A stretch of DNA of 64,000 nt from Taishania sp. Its GTDB lineage: Bacteria; Bacteroidota; Bacteroidia; Flavobacteriales_D; Crocinitomicaceae. Location of the stretch: positions 1 through 64,000 of the forward strand of contig JASLGM010000003.1 of the NCBI GenBank assembly GCA_030150045.1, given 5' to 3'. Positions 44,303-54,650 of the stretch are shown piece by piece. Below the pieces are notes generated by a model, which was not told the DNA's origin, did not search any database, and worked only from the letters and a program-made list of their open reading frames with translations. Each line of letters begins with the position of its first letter. Position 1 is the first letter of the stretch. A program made the translations under genes and the position numbers.

Positions 44303-47300
44303 ATGGCAAAGTTTTTTTTATGCGTATCTCTTGTCTTTTTACAAGCTTTTGCTTTTGCAAACGACGCTTGTGAATTTGCAATTGATCTCCTTCCTGGAAC
44401 GTCATGTACGTACACTATAGGAAGTTTTAATGGTGCAACTTTAACAGGTACTCCTCCCAATTGTGGGACCTCTTCTCAACAAGACGTATGGTATAAATTT
44501 ACAGCAACAACCATTACAAACCGTATTTATATTGATGCAACAAACAACCTCGACACGGGGTTCGAGATTTATGCTGGAAGCTGTTCTGGAAACTTGTTTC
44601 AATGTACAAACAACAATTCTACGAATAGGGAAGAAATTTACCTAGGAAATACATTTGTCGTTGGACAAACCTATTACATCCGTGTATTCAACGTACGCCC
44701 TGGTACCTCTACATTATCCTTTAATATTTGTTTAACCGCTTACCCAACTACACCCAATGATCTATGTGCAAATGCACAAGAAATCATCCCTGTCACCAGT
44801 TATTCTTACACACAAGGAACATTTCGTGGTAGTTCAAGAGATGGAAATCCTTCTACTTGTGCAACTAACGTTTCACAAGACATTTGGTACAAATTTACCG
44901 CAACAGATGTTACACATCGTATCTACTTAAACTATACTAACAATTTAGACCTTGCTTATGAAGTCTATGAAAACAACTGCAATGGCTCACTAATTAATTG
45001 CGTAAACAACTATTCCAGTTCGCGTGAAGAAACACATATTGGCAATACTTTTGTGGTGGGGCGAACCTATTATATTAGAGTTATGAATGTATCCACTCAA
45101 CTTTCAACTTTAGGAATTGAGATATGTATACTTAAATACCCAACGCCAGCAAATGATTTATGTCCTAATGCACAGGAATTAACACCCGTTACCAGCTACA
45201 CATATACACAAGGGTCATTTGCAGGGACACTATTTGATGGAAATACAGCCACTTGCGCACCGAATTCCGTTCAAGATGTTTGGTTTAAATTTACAGCAAC
45301 AGATGTAACAAATCGAATCTTTGTAAACTATATAAATAATTTAGATATTGCTTTTGAAGTTTATGAAAACAATTGCCAGGGAAACATGATTCGTTGTGTC
45401 AATAGTAATTCAACCACGAGAGAAGAAACGCATATCAGTAATACGTATGTAGTAGGTAGAACATATTTAATCCGTGTTCTCAATGTGAGCGCACAACTTT
45501 CTACTCTACCACTGGAAATTTGCGTCATCAAATACAGTACACCAATCAATGATTTATGTACAAATGCCCGCGAAATCATTCCTATAACCAATTACACATA
45601 TACGCAAGGAACATTTGCAGGAACACTATTTGATGGAAACACATCCACTTGCGCACCCAATGCTGTACAAGATGCTTGGTTTAAATTCACAGCAACTGAT
45701 GTGACAAATAGAGTATTCTTAAATTATGTAAACAACCTGGATGTGGCCTATGAAATCTACGAAAACGATTGTAACGGGGCACTTATCAGATGTGTGAATG
45801 ACAATAATACAGGTAGAGAAGAAACACATTTAACCAACACTTACGTCGTTGGAAGAACCTACTATATTCGAGTAATTAATGTCACTTCTCAACTTTCAAC
45901 TTTACCTATCGAAATTGTTGTTATTAAATATACAACACCGCAAAACAATGCATGCTCAAATGCACAAGAAATCATTCCCACTCCAACCTACTCTCCGGTT
46001 AATGGTACACTTGCAGGAACATTAAACAACGGAAACCCATCCATGTGTGCACCAAATGGATCACAAGATGTATGGTATAAATTCACCGCAAATGCACAAA
46101 CCATGCGTATTTATTTGAATGATGGAACAGATTTAGATCACGCCATGGAAATTTACCAAGGTGATTGCAATGGAACATTGATTCGCTGCATTAACGACAA
46201 TTCCACCAATCGAGAGGAACTTTATTTCAATAATAACTTTGTAATTGGACAAACATACTTTGTTCGCGTAATAAACACCAAATCAACACTTTCAACAGCT
46301 GCCTTTGGAATCTCTGTACAATATTATACTGCTCCATTAAACAACCAATGTGAAAATGCTTTTGAAATCGCTCCAAATCCAACGTGTAGTTATACAAATG
46401 GAACGTTTAGTGGAAGTACACTAAATGGAGGAACAGCAAATTGTGCCAACACAGCATCACAAGATGTTTGGTATAAATTCACCTCTACAGCATCCTTGAT
46501 GTCTATCTCTTTACAAGCCGTTTCAGGATTAAACCATAGCTTTCAAGTATTCGAAACAGACTGCGCCGGAACACTAATGAATTGTACCAACGCAAATGCT
46601 ATACATTATGGTGAAACTGCAACCTTAAACAATCTTGTTATCGGACAAACATACGTTATACGTGTTCTCAATGCATCAACAGCACTTTCTACCGCTACTT
46701 TTGGTATTTGCTTAACAGGCCCCTCTCCTATCTCTTGTACACCAAGCGTAAGTATTCAAGCCCAAAGAACAACCATTTGTCAAGGAGAAAATATTACCTT
46801 CTCGGCATCATCCGTTAACGGAGGTTCGGCACCAAACTATATTTGGAAAATTGATGGTATAGCAACAGGAAGCAACGGAAATACTTTTACTACATCCAAT
46901 CTATACCAAGGGAATACGGTAACCTGTACACTTGTTAGTAATGCCTCTTGCGCGACCCCTAATTCTGTAAACAGTAACAGTATTTCAATGACAGTAACAG
47001 CAAACCAAGCATCAATATTTACTGTTGTTTCACCAATTTGTGCAGGAACTTCCTTCACCCTCCCTACAATATCGACAAACGGAATCCAAGGAACATGGAG
47101 TCCAATGGAAAATAATTTGCAAACCACATCCTATACATTTACACCATTTACTGGTCAATGTGCTCAAACAGCAAATATGACTGTAACTGTAAATCAAGCA
47201 AACATTATCCCTGAATTTAATGCAATTCAACCGATTTGTTCAGGTGAAACCTTTACACTACCTCAAACATCAATCAACAACATTCAAGGATCATGGAGTC

Positions 47301-47839
47301 CCACAATCAATACAAATGCAACCACTTTGTACACATTTTTGCCCATTCATGGTCAATGTGCCCGAGAAACGGAAATAACCGTTGTTGTTAATTCCGTAAA
47401 CACAACCGTTACTCAAACAGCAAACACATTATCTGCATCAGCAAGTAATGCGTCTTATCAATGGATCAATTGCAGCACAAACACATCTATAAATGGCGCT
47501 ACAAATGCATTTTTCACGCCAATAGAAAACGGATCATATGCCGTAAGAATCACTCAAAATAATTGTTCTAAAACATCAGATTGTTTTGCTATTACCCAAT
47601 TAAATACGTTTAATATCAACGAAGAAAAATGGACTATATACCCAAATCCGTCACAAGGAAAAATATTCGTAACTGCAGCTACAACTTGTGAAATAACACT
47701 TGTAGACCTAACGGGAAAGATCCTTGCTGTTTATAACTTGACAGAAGGTAAACAACAGATTGATTTAAGTTCATACACTCCTGGTTTATACTTTATTTAT
47801 CACAGTCAAAAAATGATTGATCGCATCATATTAGAATAA
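44303..47839 (+). CDS. Large repeat-built surface protein with T9SS sorting domain
   Basis: The protein is 1178 residues from the Met that begins signal peptide MAKFFLCVSLVFLQAFAFA. Residues about 20-820 are six tandem modules of about 135-140 residues. Each opens with N-(D/N)-x-C-x-NA, has QDVWYKFTA (or a variant) in the middle, four or five cysteines and a (V/I)GQTY-(Y/V)-IRV close. This module resembles the pre-peptidase C-terminal-like beta-sandwich. Two shorter modules follow (SPICAGTSFTLPTISTNGIQ and QPICSGETFTLPQTSINNIQ), then an Ig-like part. The C-terminal T9SS domain reads WTIYPNPSQGKIFV, GLYFIYHSQK. Probably a cell-surface adhesin or binding protein, without catalytic motifs seen. 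Confidence 0.87.
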   Translation: MAKFFLCVSLVFLQAFAFANDACEFAIDLLPGTSCTYTIGSFNGATLTGTPPNCGTSSQQDVWYKFTATTITNRIYIDATNNLDTGFEIYAGSCSGNLFQCTNNNSTNREEIYLGNTFVVGQTYYIRVFNVRPGTSTLSFNICLTAYPTTPNDLCANAQEIIPVTSYSYTQGTFRGSSRDGNPSTCATNVSQDIWYKFTATDVTHRIYLNYTNNLDLAYEVYENNCNGSLINCVNNYSSSREETHIGNTFVVGRTYYIRVMNVSTQLSTLGIEICILKYPTPANDLCPNAQELTPVTSYTYTQGSFAGTLFDGNTATCAPNSVQDVWFKFTATDVTNRIFVNYINNLDIAFEVYENNCQGNMIRCVNSNSTTREETHISNTYVVGRTYLIRVLNVSAQLSTLPLEICVIKYSTPINDLCTNAREIIPITNYTYTQGTFAGTLFDGNTSTCAPNAVQDAWFKFTATDVTNRVFLNYVNNLDVAYEIYENDCNGALIRCVNDNNTGREETHLTNTYVVGRTYYIRVINVTSQLSTLPIEIVVIKYTTPQNNACSNAQEIIPTPTYSPVNGTLAGTLNNGNPSMCAPNGSQDVWYKFTANAQTMRIYLNDGTDLDHAMEIYQGDCNGTLIRCINDNSTNREELYFNNNFVIGQTYFVRVINTKSTLSTAAFGISVQYYTAPLNNQCENAFEIAPNPTCSYTNGTFSGSTLNGGTANCANTASQDVWYKFTSTASLMSISLQAVSGLNHSFQVFETDCAGTLMNCTNANAIHYGETATLNNLVIGQTYVIRVLNASTALSTATFGICLTGPSPISCTPSVSIQAQRTTICQGENITFSASSVNGGSAPNYIWKIDGIATGSNGNTFTTSNLYQGNTVTCTLVSNASCATPNSVNSNSISMTVTANQASIFTVVSPICAGTSFTLPTISTNGIQGTWSPMENNLQTTSYTFTPFTGQCAQTANMTVTVNQANIIPEFNAIQPICSGETFTLPQTSINNIQGSWSPTINTNATTLYTFLPIHGQCARETEITVVVNSVNTTVTQTANTLSASASNASYQWINCSTNTSINGATNAFFTPIENGSYAVRITQNNCSKTSDCFAITQLNTFNINEEKWTIYPNPSQGKIFVTAATTCEITLVDLTGKILAVYNLTEGKQQIDLSSYTPGLYFIYHSQKMIDRIILE

Positions 47840-47856
47840 TACAACATCATCTATCC

Positions 47857-47882
47857 AAGCCCGTTAATAACGGGCTTTTTTT
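47857..47882 (+). terminator. Terminator of the repeat-built T9SS gene
   Basis: AAGCCCGTTA and TAACGGGCTT form a stem, followed by seven T, 18 bases after the stop. Confidence 0.85.
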
Positions 47883-47977
47883 ATGTAATAAATAGCAGTT
47901 TTCAAGCTATGTAAAAAAATACAAAGACTTAATTATTCGTTAACAATCATGTGAATTAATATATTAAAGGAAAACTT

Positions 47978-48922
47978 ATGGTAATAAATAGGATTTTTTT
48001 TACCATTTTTGATTTTTCCAATTATTCGCGCATGAACGTTTCCAAAAAAATCTTTTACAGAGGATTATACGGCAGTGACTCCATTGAGCTGGCACGCGGT
48101 ATTGTTCACGTCTACTCTTTCGGTGCTATCGCCAAACAATTTGACAACACAATTAAAGAGCACCAGCACGACGATCTATATCAATTGTTTATCGTAGAAG
48201 AAGGAAGCTTGACCTTACTTTTGAATGGAAAACAAAGTCAAATTACAGAACCCACATTTTTCACCATTCCCAAAAATACTCCACACGGCTTCACTTTTCA
48301 CACCGAAGTGAAAGGTTGGGTTATTTCTCTTTCCGACTCCATTTTAGAAAGCATCATGCAGCGCGAAGCTGAAGTAATCGAAGCTTTGGACTTTTCCACA
48401 CAGCAGAAAATAAATGCCAACCCAACCAACCAAATGTTGAGCCGCATCATCCTGCAAGTTGTCGAAGAATACAACAGTGAAAATCCCGGACGTTTATTGA
48501 TGTTACAGAACCTAATCGGACTGTTAACCATTCACCTTTACCGCCTTAGCCGAGAAGGAAAAACCACCTATTCACAAGCTGACAATGCCAGCAAAGTACT
48601 TTTTAGAAAGTTCAATAGATTAGTTATAGACACCCGAGTATTCAACAAAAGCATCGAAGATTACGCCGACGCACTTTGCATTTCACCAGGACATTTAAAC
48701 CGTATTTGCAAACAGGTCTCCGGAAAATCACCTAAAGATCTAGTTATTGATTTCTTCATAAACGAATCCAAAATATTATTAGCAGAAGACCATTACAGCA
48801 TAAGCGAAGTCAGCAACCTTATTGGCCTTGACGACCCAAGCTACTTCTCTCGTTTATTTAAAAAAAGAACCGGATATACGCCAAACCAATTTCGAAAACA
48901 CATAGGTGTAAACGTTCCTTAA
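47978..48922 (+). CDS. AraC-family transcriptional regulator
   Basis: A 314-residue protein with an N-terminal cupin-type sensing domain (EHQHDDLYQLFIVEEGSLTL, PHGFTFHTEVKGW) and a C-terminal double helix-turn-helix (IEDYADALCISPGHLNRICK, ISEVSNLIGLDDPSYFSRLF, FKKRTGYTPNQFRKH). AGGAAAA lies before the ATG at 47978; the Met at 48032 is a possible alternative, and the first 18 residues are unlike the domain. The ligand is unknown. It is preceded by a terminator, so it has its own transcript. Confidence 0.9.
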   Translation: MVINRIFFTIFDFSNYSRMNVSKKIFYRGLYGSDSIELARGIVHVYSFGAIAKQFDNTIKEHQHDDLYQLFIVEEGSLTLLLNGKQSQITEPTFFTIPKNTPHGFTFHTEVKGWVISLSDSILESIMQREAEVIEALDFSTQQKINANPTNQMLSRIILQVVEEYNSENPGRLLMLQNLIGLLTIHLYRLSREGKTTYSQADNASKVLFRKFNRLVIDTRVFNKSIEDYADALCISPGHLNRICKQVSGKSPKDLVIDFFINESKILLAEDHYSISEVSNLIGLDDPSYFSRLFKKRTGYTPNQFRKHIGVNVP

Positions 48923-49100
48923 TCATAAACAAGCTATATTAAAACAACAATTAATTAACACACCAAACGCAATTTTATACGTAAATTTGATTGTTTTTTC
49001 ATAAAAATGACAAATAGAAATATCCTTACCAAATGACCAATTGCGTAGAAGCAATTGACGATTTTAACAATTGAAACTATTTTTGGATAACTCTATTGAA

Positions 49101-49132
49101 AAAGAGGTTGATGATTTCAGCCTCTTTTTTAT
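49101..49132 (+). terminator. Probable terminator downstream of the AraC gene
   Basis: GAGGTTGA and TTCAGCCTC pair (one wobble), followed by six T. It lies about 180 bases past the AraC stop; nothing gene-like is seen between them. Confidence 0.65.
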
Positions 49133-49151
49133 TTCCCTTAAATCTTATTAT

Positions 49152-49300
49152 TTTGGCAGCCTTTTCGGTCTACACGCTATAGTAAACACCTGTAAAAGCG
49201 TTCACCAGCTGTTTCCCACGTGCTTCCTTTGGTCGCAGTGGTCATTCAGCGTTTACAGCATTTACAGTATGTTTAGCTACCGCATTCCGTCCGGGCTGAA
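49152..49300 (-). repeat. Palindromic intergenic element, family A copy 6
   Basis: On the minus strand: CAGCCCGGACGGAATGCGG, apex TGCGACCAAAGGAAGCACG, end TTTACTATAGCGTG then GGCTGCC. CTGTAAATGC on the left matches GCTTTTACAG on the right. It ends six bases before the stop codon of the PorE-like gene on the opposite strand, with the GGCAGCC end facing the AraC gene. Confidence 0.9.
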
Positions 49301-49305
49301 AAAGC

Positions 49306-51336
49306 CTATAACACTTCGATTACAAAATCAGTCCTTCTATTTTTCGCTTTATTACTTTCAGAATCATTACTTACTTTTGGCTTTTTATCACCAAATCCTA
49401 TCGCTTTCATACGCTTACCATCAATCCCCATTTGCACTAAATAGTTTTTAACCGTTTGCGCACGATCATCCGATAATTTTAAATTACGAGAAGCATCTCC
49501 AACATTATCCGTATGTCCCTCAATGACAATTTTCACTGTTCCATTTTCCTTAAGAAATTTAGAGAATCCTTTCAAAATGAACATCGACCGATCCGTCAAT
49601 TCCGAAGAGTTTGTTGCAAACAAAATATCATTCAATGTATATGCCTGTCCAATCTCCAATTGTTTTACATCTAAATCAACCCCACGAAAAGCAACATCCT
49701 TTGTTTCTTTCAACTCTTCTTTGGTAATTAATTTTGAATCAAACGCATGTCCCTCTTTTTGTACAGTTAGCATTACATCTTCTTGGTCTTTTCTAACAAT
49801 TGCTGCATACTTACCATCATTCCCATTCACCTTAATCACTTCTGATCCTTCTTGTCCCTTGTAATTAATCTCCACAAAAGCATCCGTTACAGGTGCTCCG
49901 TTTTCATCTGTCAATTCTCCTTTGATAATAGCAACAGGCTTCGGCCTCGCTTCAGGATACAATTCAAAACTATAAATGTTCCAGTTCCCTCCTTCACGTG
50001 AAGAAAAATAGGCTTGGCTCCCATCAATGGAAACGAAAATCCCAATTTCATCACTTGCCGTATTGATAGGTACTCCAATATTTTTTGGTTCGATCCACTT
50101 ACCGTTTTCCTTTCTTGTATAATAGATGTCAAGTCCTCCGACCCCATTCCTTCCATCGGAAACAAAATACATAGTTTCACTATCTTGGTGCAAAAATGGA
50201 CTTTTATCTTTACCACTTGTGTTCAATTCATTTAAAGGTTTTGCAATTCCCCATTCACCTCCAGCTTTACGCGTAGAATAATAAATATCGTTGTCTCGAG
50301 AACCATGACGAGTAGTAGCAAAATAAAGCGTGTTTCCATCTGCCGAAAGTGACGGTTGTCCTTCCCAACCATCCTTCGTATTAATATTAGACCCTAAACT
50401 TACTATTTCAGTCCAACGAAAATCGTTAGCTCCTCCACCAATTTTCTCGTAAGTCGTACTGTACAAATCACAATTTTTATAGCTCTGTCCGTTTACATTT
50501 TCTGTTCTACAAGCACAAAAAATCATTTCTTTATTATCTACCGAAAGTGTGCTTGCTCCATAACTTTCAAATCGTTCGTCATTAAAAGGTTTAGGCAAAT
50601 ATTTCCCTCCATCAAATGGAGTATAAATATTTTCTCTTCTCGCCATTGTAAACTTCTCTTTCCAATTTGCGGAAAGCTCCCCTCTTCCTCGATCATCAAT
50701 CATCCGTGTGAAAAACATCAATTCGTTGTCAGGTGAAAGCATTGGAAAATATTCATCTGCTTGTGTAGAAACATAAGGAACCATCATCGGTTCATACGGC
50801 ACAGTCTCAAACAAAGGTTTCACTTCTTTTTGCTCTGTACTTAGCAATTTTTTTACATCATTAATTTTCTTCGTGTGATCACCTCCATAAGCTGTTGGTT
50901 CTTGCGAACGGAAATCCACAAATTTTCTAAACCATTCGTTCGCGACCTCTTTCTTATCTAAAGTAAAATTGATGATCCCAAGATTGTAATAAACATCTGC
51001 ATGATAATTGGCACACAAATCAATCACTTGAAGATATAATTTCTCTGCTTTTAATAAGCTTTTGTTTCCCGTTTCAGGATTCGGATATTTTGAATAATAT
51101 TCATCTGCCTTATAAAAAGCATAATTTGCGAATGCAAAATAAGGAGCAGCAAAGTCAGGTGCTTGATTCATTGCAGAGGTAAACAAGTCAGCAGCTAATT
51201 TAGGATCTTGCTCAATTTTTGCACGGTCGAGAATCTTTAACACCTTTTTATCTGGTGGAGTACACGATTCATCTATTTCTTGTGAAAAAACAAAATGCGT
51301 AAAAATCAAACTTCCCAAAAGTAGCAACCTCTTCAT
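49306..51336 (-). CDS. OmpA-family protein with TPR, WD40-like and CRD domains (PorE-like)
   Basis: This 676-residue protein has signal peptide MKRLLLLGSLIFTHFVFSQ. Domain order: tetratricopeptide repeats (about 30-150), a WD40-like PD40 propeller (about 190-450; PMLSPDNELMFFTR, QPSLSADGNTLYFAT), a carboxypeptidase-regulatory-like beta-sandwich (about 468-545; IKGELTDENGAPVTDAFVEI) and a C-terminal OmpA peptidoglycan-binding domain (VIEGHTDNVGDASRNLKLS, RRTDFVIEV). This is the layout described for PorE, a T9SS component that tethers the machine to peptidoglycan. Bacteroidota have several such paralogues, so PorE identity is not proven. No other T9SS machinery gene is adjacent. Confidence 0.87.
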   Translation of the reverse strand: MKRLLLLGSLIFTHFVFSQEIDESCTPPDKKVLKILDRAKIEQDPKLAADLFTSAMNQAPDFAAPYFAFANYAFYKADEYYSKYPNPETGNKSLLKAEKLYLQVIDLCANYHADVYYNLGIINFTLDKKEVANEWFRKFVDFRSQEPTAYGGDHTKKINDVKKLLSTEQKEVKPLFETVPYEPMMVPYVSTQADEYFPMLSPDNELMFFTRMIDDRGRGELSANWKEKFTMARRENIYTPFDGGKYLPKPFNDERFESYGASTLSVDNKEMIFCACRTENVNGQSYKNCDLYSTTYEKIGGGANDFRWTEIVSLGSNINTKDGWEGQPSLSADGNTLYFATTRHGSRDNDIYYSTRKAGGEWGIAKPLNELNTSGKDKSPFLHQDSETMYFVSDGRNGVGGLDIYYTRKENGKWIEPKNIGVPINTASDEIGIFVSIDGSQAYFSSREGGNWNIYSFELYPEARPKPVAIIKGELTDENGAPVTDAFVEINYKGQEGSEVIKVNGNDGKYAAIVRKDQEDVMLTVQKEGHAFDSKLITKEELKETKDVAFRGVDLDVKQLEIGQAYTLNDILFATNSSELTDRSMFILKGFSKFLKENGTVKIVIEGHTDNVGDASRNLKLSDDRAQTVKNYLVQMGIDGKRMKAIGFGDKKPKVSNDSESNKAKNRRTDFVIEVL

Positions 51337-51597
51337 ATCCTTTTATTTCTATATTCTATAACGGAATTTCACTTACAATTAGTATACCGTGAAACTAAAA
51401 AATGGTTACAAATTGCAGAAGTACTTATCTGATAAATATTTACCTGCTTTATTAACTAAACAGCGTTACTATTAATTCTTTAATAAGTATTCTAATAAAT
51501 ATATATTTTTCAAAATGGAAAAGAAAAGTAGCCCCTCTACAATTCTGTAAAAAAAAAATCTGTTGCTCTTTGTATGGAGATAAAGCAAAATAAAACC

Positions 51598-51626
51598 TTG
51601 TCTTTTATTTTTTTCAACTAACTTTG
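51598..51626 (+). promoter_or_regulatory. Bacteroidota-type promoter of the OmpA protein gene
   Basis: TTG (51598-51600), an 18-base spacer and TAACTTTG (51619-51626) match the consensus, 26 bases before the ATG at 51653. Upstream, the rest of the 51337-51597 gap shows nothing else. Confidence 0.75.
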
Positions 51627-51652
51627 CATCCAATAACTAAATCCTTTTATAC

Positions 51653-53083
51653 ATGAAGAAGTTGCTACTTCCACTAACCCTGTGCATTTCTTATTTTTCT
51701 TTTGCACAAAATTTGGTTCAAAATGCAGATTTCTCAACCTCAAAAAAAATTACTTCTCGCAGCGAAATTTCTCGCGTTGAAGCTTGGAGTAACGCAAATG
51801 GAGGTTCTGTAGATGTATTCACTCCAAAATCACCGAAATACAGTGTTGGTATTCCCGAAAATTTTATGGGTTCACAAGAATCTCAAAACAATTACATTGG
51901 TTTTACAGCTTTTTACGCAGATCAACGTATTGCTTTTGCTCCATCGGTTCAGGATCGTGAATTACAAGAAACTGTTGCTTATGGCAAATACAGTGAATAC
52001 CCTCAAGTAGAATTACAAGAAACATTAATTGCAGGTCAACAATATCAAGTATCTATTGAAGTCAGTTTGGCAGACAAATCCGGAAGAGCGGTACAAAATC
52101 TTGGTGCATTTCTTTCAAAGGAAAAAATGAATATTGGAAGTAATGCACACTTGGATGTAAAACCAAATGTTACCTTCACCGCTTGGGCAGATAACAAAAA
52201 CGGATGGCAAAAACTTACCGGAGAATTCACGGCTACAGGTGGTGAAAAATTCTTAATCATTGGTGCATTCGAAGGAACGTTTATGGTGAAAACACTAGCA
52301 ACTGCTCGTACCGAAAATGATAACAAAAGAGCATATTACTATTTAAACTCAGGTGTATCCTTAACTAAAAAATTAGAAAAAGATACAGATGGAGATGGTG
52401 TACTTGACAAAGATGATGAATGCCCAGATGTTTATGGAACGGTAAATGGTTGTCCAGACAGAGATGGAGATGGAGTTGCAGATAAAGACGATAAATGTCC
52501 TGATACTCCTGGGGAAAAGGACTTAGCAGGTTGCCCTAAAAATGCAAAAGATACGGACGGTGACGGATTCCCAGATTCAGTAGATGAATGTCCAAAAGTG
52601 AAAGGAACAATCAAAGGATGTCCTGATAGAGATGGAGATGGAATTCCTGATAAAGACGACGAATGTCCAGATGAAAAAGGACGTAAAGAGTTAAAAGGTT
52701 GTCCGATGGCGAAAGAAGATTTAGATATTCTTCGTAAGGCATCAGAAGCAATTTATTTTAATTCAGGATCTGCTGTAATCAAAACGGAAAGCTACTCTTC
52801 TTTAGATAAAATGGCTGAAATTTTGAAGAAAAATAAAGATGTAGAAGCAATGGTTGAAGGTCATACGGACGCTCAAGGTAACGATGATTTGAATTTGCGT
52901 TTATCTAAAGAAAGAGCGAAGGCTGTGAAAGATTATTTAATCGAAAAAGGAGTTGACGCAAGTCGTCTGGATTCAGAAGGATACGGTGAGACAAAACCGA
53001 TTGCTACAAATAACACCGCTGAAGGCCGTGCTAAAAATAGACGTGTAGTGATTTTAACATCTAGCTTTCCAGACAAAAAATAA
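51653..53083 (+). CDS. OmpA-family protein with thrombospondin type 3-like repeats
   Basis: A 476-residue protein with signal peptide MKKLLLPLTLCISYFSFAQ. Residues about 20-235 form a beta-sandwich-like domain. Residues about 240-355 are calcium-binding-type repeats (DTDGDGVLDKDDECPDVYG, DRDGDGVADKDDKCPDTPG), and the C-terminal 110 residues are an OmpA domain (MVEGHTDAQGNDDLNLRLSK, GRAKNRRVVI). It should sit in the outer membrane or periplasm and hold peptidoglycan. A strong promoter and terminator make it a single-gene, probably abundant, transcript. Confidence 0.92.
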   Translation: MKKLLLPLTLCISYFSFAQNLVQNADFSTSKKITSRSEISRVEAWSNANGGSVDVFTPKSPKYSVGIPENFMGSQESQNNYIGFTAFYADQRIAFAPSVQDRELQETVAYGKYSEYPQVELQETLIAGQQYQVSIEVSLADKSGRAVQNLGAFLSKEKMNIGSNAHLDVKPNVTFTAWADNKNGWQKLTGEFTATGGEKFLIIGAFEGTFMVKTLATARTENDNKRAYYYLNSGVSLTKKLEKDTDGDGVLDKDDECPDVYGTVNGCPDRDGDGVADKDDKCPDTPGEKDLAGCPKNAKDTDGDGFPDSVDECPKVKGTIKGCPDRDGDGIPDKDDECPDEKGRKELKGCPMAKEDLDILRKASEAIYFNSGSAVIKTESYSSLDKMAEILKKNKDVEAMVEGHTDAQGNDDLNLRLSKERAKAVKDYLIEKGVDASRLDSEGYGETKPIATNNTAEGRAKNRRVVILTSSFPDKK

Positions 53084-53124
53084 ATGCTACTTCCTTTAAA
53101 AAGGTAAACAATCATAAGGTAATA

Positions 53125-53156
53125 AGAGCGAGTGCTTGTCACTCGCTCTTTTTTTT
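53125..53156 (+). terminator. Terminator of the OmpA protein gene
   Basis: AGAGCGAGTG and CACTCGCTCT form a 10-base perfect stem around CTTGT, followed by eight T. Confidence 0.9.
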
Positions 53157-53188
53157 GTGCAAAAGTAGTTGTGTATTTCAACGTGAGA

Positions 53189-53340
53189 TACTCTGCCCTG
53201 ATGGAAGGTGATAGCTTGCTGTAAGGAATGTTACAGGCAATAAGTGGTGGACGCGACGTTAGAAGCGCCCGCACGCTTAGCTTGCCGTAAACAATTCATA
53301 AAGCAACTAGAGCCTGAAAGCAGAAAAGGCAGCCCAAAAA
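53189..53340 (+). repeat. Palindromic intergenic element, family B copy 3
   Basis: CTCTGCCCTGATGGAAGGTG opens it, as in copy 1, and CCTGAAAGCAGAAAAGGCAG then CC closes it. The apex is GCGACGTTAGAAGCGC. A small local hairpin (TTGCTGTAA / TTACAGGCAA) also forms in the left arm. The GGCAGCC end lies 33 bases from the stop of the transporter gene on the other strand. Confidence 0.8.
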
Positions 53341-53372
53341 TTGAACTGCCCCTCCTCTATGTTTGAAAAATC

Positions 53373-54650
53373 CTATCCTAAAGTTTCCTTTAATTTATCT
53401 TTATCAAGGTGGTTCTCCCAGTTAGAAATCACCACACAAGCCACTCCATTTCCGATTACATTGGTCAGAGCCCGGCACTCAGACATGAACTTATCGATCC
53501 CCAAAATGAGGGTCATACCAGCGATTGGAATATCAGGAACAACAGCTAGTGTAGCCGCTAAAGTAATAAATCCAGCACCTGTAACTCCGGCCGCACCCTT
53601 TGAAGAAAGAATGGCCACCAAAAGTAAAACCGCTATCTGATCGAAGGTCAAATCGATGTTACATGCTTGGGCAATAAACAAGGCAGCCAGGGTCATATAA
53701 ATGTTCGTTCCGTCCAAATTAAATGAATATCCAGTTGGAACAACCAAGCCCACCACCCCTTTATCGCACCCTGCATCGCCGAGTTTTCGCATCAATCCTG
53801 GCATAGCTGGTTCCGATGAACTTGTCCCCAAAACCAAGAAAATTTCTTCTTTAATGTATCGCAAAAATTTGAAAATACTGAAGCCATTTGCTCTCGCAAC
53901 ACCACCTAGCACAACGGCCACAAAGAAGAAAGAGGTCAAATAAAAGGTCAGAACCAGTTTCCCTAAATAGATCAAAGAATCAATGCCATATGCACCAATA
54001 GTAAAGGCCATCGCACCAAACGCTCCAATGGGCGCCAATTTCATCAACATCTCCACAATCTTGAAAATAGGAATGGTTAAAACCTCCAAAAATTCAATAA
54101 CAATGCGGCTTTTATCGGCGGTAAGCGCCAAGGCAACACCAAAAAGTATGGCCACCAAAAGAACTTGTAAAATGATATCGCCGGTCATTGGACTGAAAAG
54201 GGTTTCAGGAATGATATTGAACACAAAATTCGTCAAGGAATTGTCCTCTGCAGCGCTGACGTATTTGCTAATCTTAGATGCATCTAAGGTAGAAGGGTCG
54301 ATGTTCAATCCTGCTCCAGGTTTAAAAATATGACTTGCAAAAAGTCCAATAACCAATGCTAAAGTGGAAAAGAAAAAGAAGTATCCAAAGGCTTTAGCTG
54401 CCACTCTTCCTACTTTTTTCAGGTCGTTCATTCCAGCAATTCCGGTTGAAACGGTCAAGAAGATCACTGGAGCGATGATCATTTTCACCAATTTGATGAA
54501 TCCATCTCCAAGCGGTTGCATTTGTTGCCCTGATTCGGGGTAAAAATACCCAAGAGAAACGCCTAAAACAATGGCAAATAAAACTTGAATATAGAGTTGC
54601 TGATAGAATTTCTTCTTCTTTTTTTGTGGGGGTTGAAAGTCCGTTTTCAT
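53373..54650 (-). CDS. Dicarboxylate/amino acid:cation symporter (DctA-like)
   Basis: This 425-residue DAACS-family transporter has eight membrane helices and two re-entrant loops. The signature segments are [36 protein letters not shown] and the C-terminal [21 protein letters not shown] with SSSEPAMP is the pattern of C4-dicarboxylate carriers, but glutamate/aspartate carriers differ only slightly, so the substrate is uncertain. Single-gene transcript; a family B element lies just past its end. Confidence 0.92.
   Translation of the reverse strand: MKTDFQPPQKKKKKFYQQLYIQVLFAIVLGVSLGYFYPESGQQMQPLGDGFIKLVKMIIAPVIFLTVSTGIAGMNDLKKVGRVAAKAFGYFFFFSTLALVIGLFASHIFKPGAGLNIDPSTLDASKISKYVSAAEDNSLTNFVFNIIPETLFSPMTGDIILQVLLVAILFGVALALTADKSRIVIEFLEVLTIPIFKIVEMLMKLAPIGAFGAMAFTIGAYGIDSLIYLGKLVLTFYLTSFFFVAVVLGGVARANGFSIFKFLRYIKEEIFLVLGTSSSEPAMPGLMRKLGDAGCDKGVVGLVVPTGYSFNLDGTNIYMTLAALFIAQACNIDLTFDQIAVLLLVAILSSKGAAGVTGAGFITLAATLAVVPDIPIAGMTLILGIDKFMSECRALTNVIGNGVACVVISNWENHLDKDKLKETLG

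Noticed and set aside
44360..46715. Tandem repeats as a possible CRISPR array
   Set aside because: The repeats are in-frame 400-base protein modules, not short repeats with spacers; no cas genes are present.
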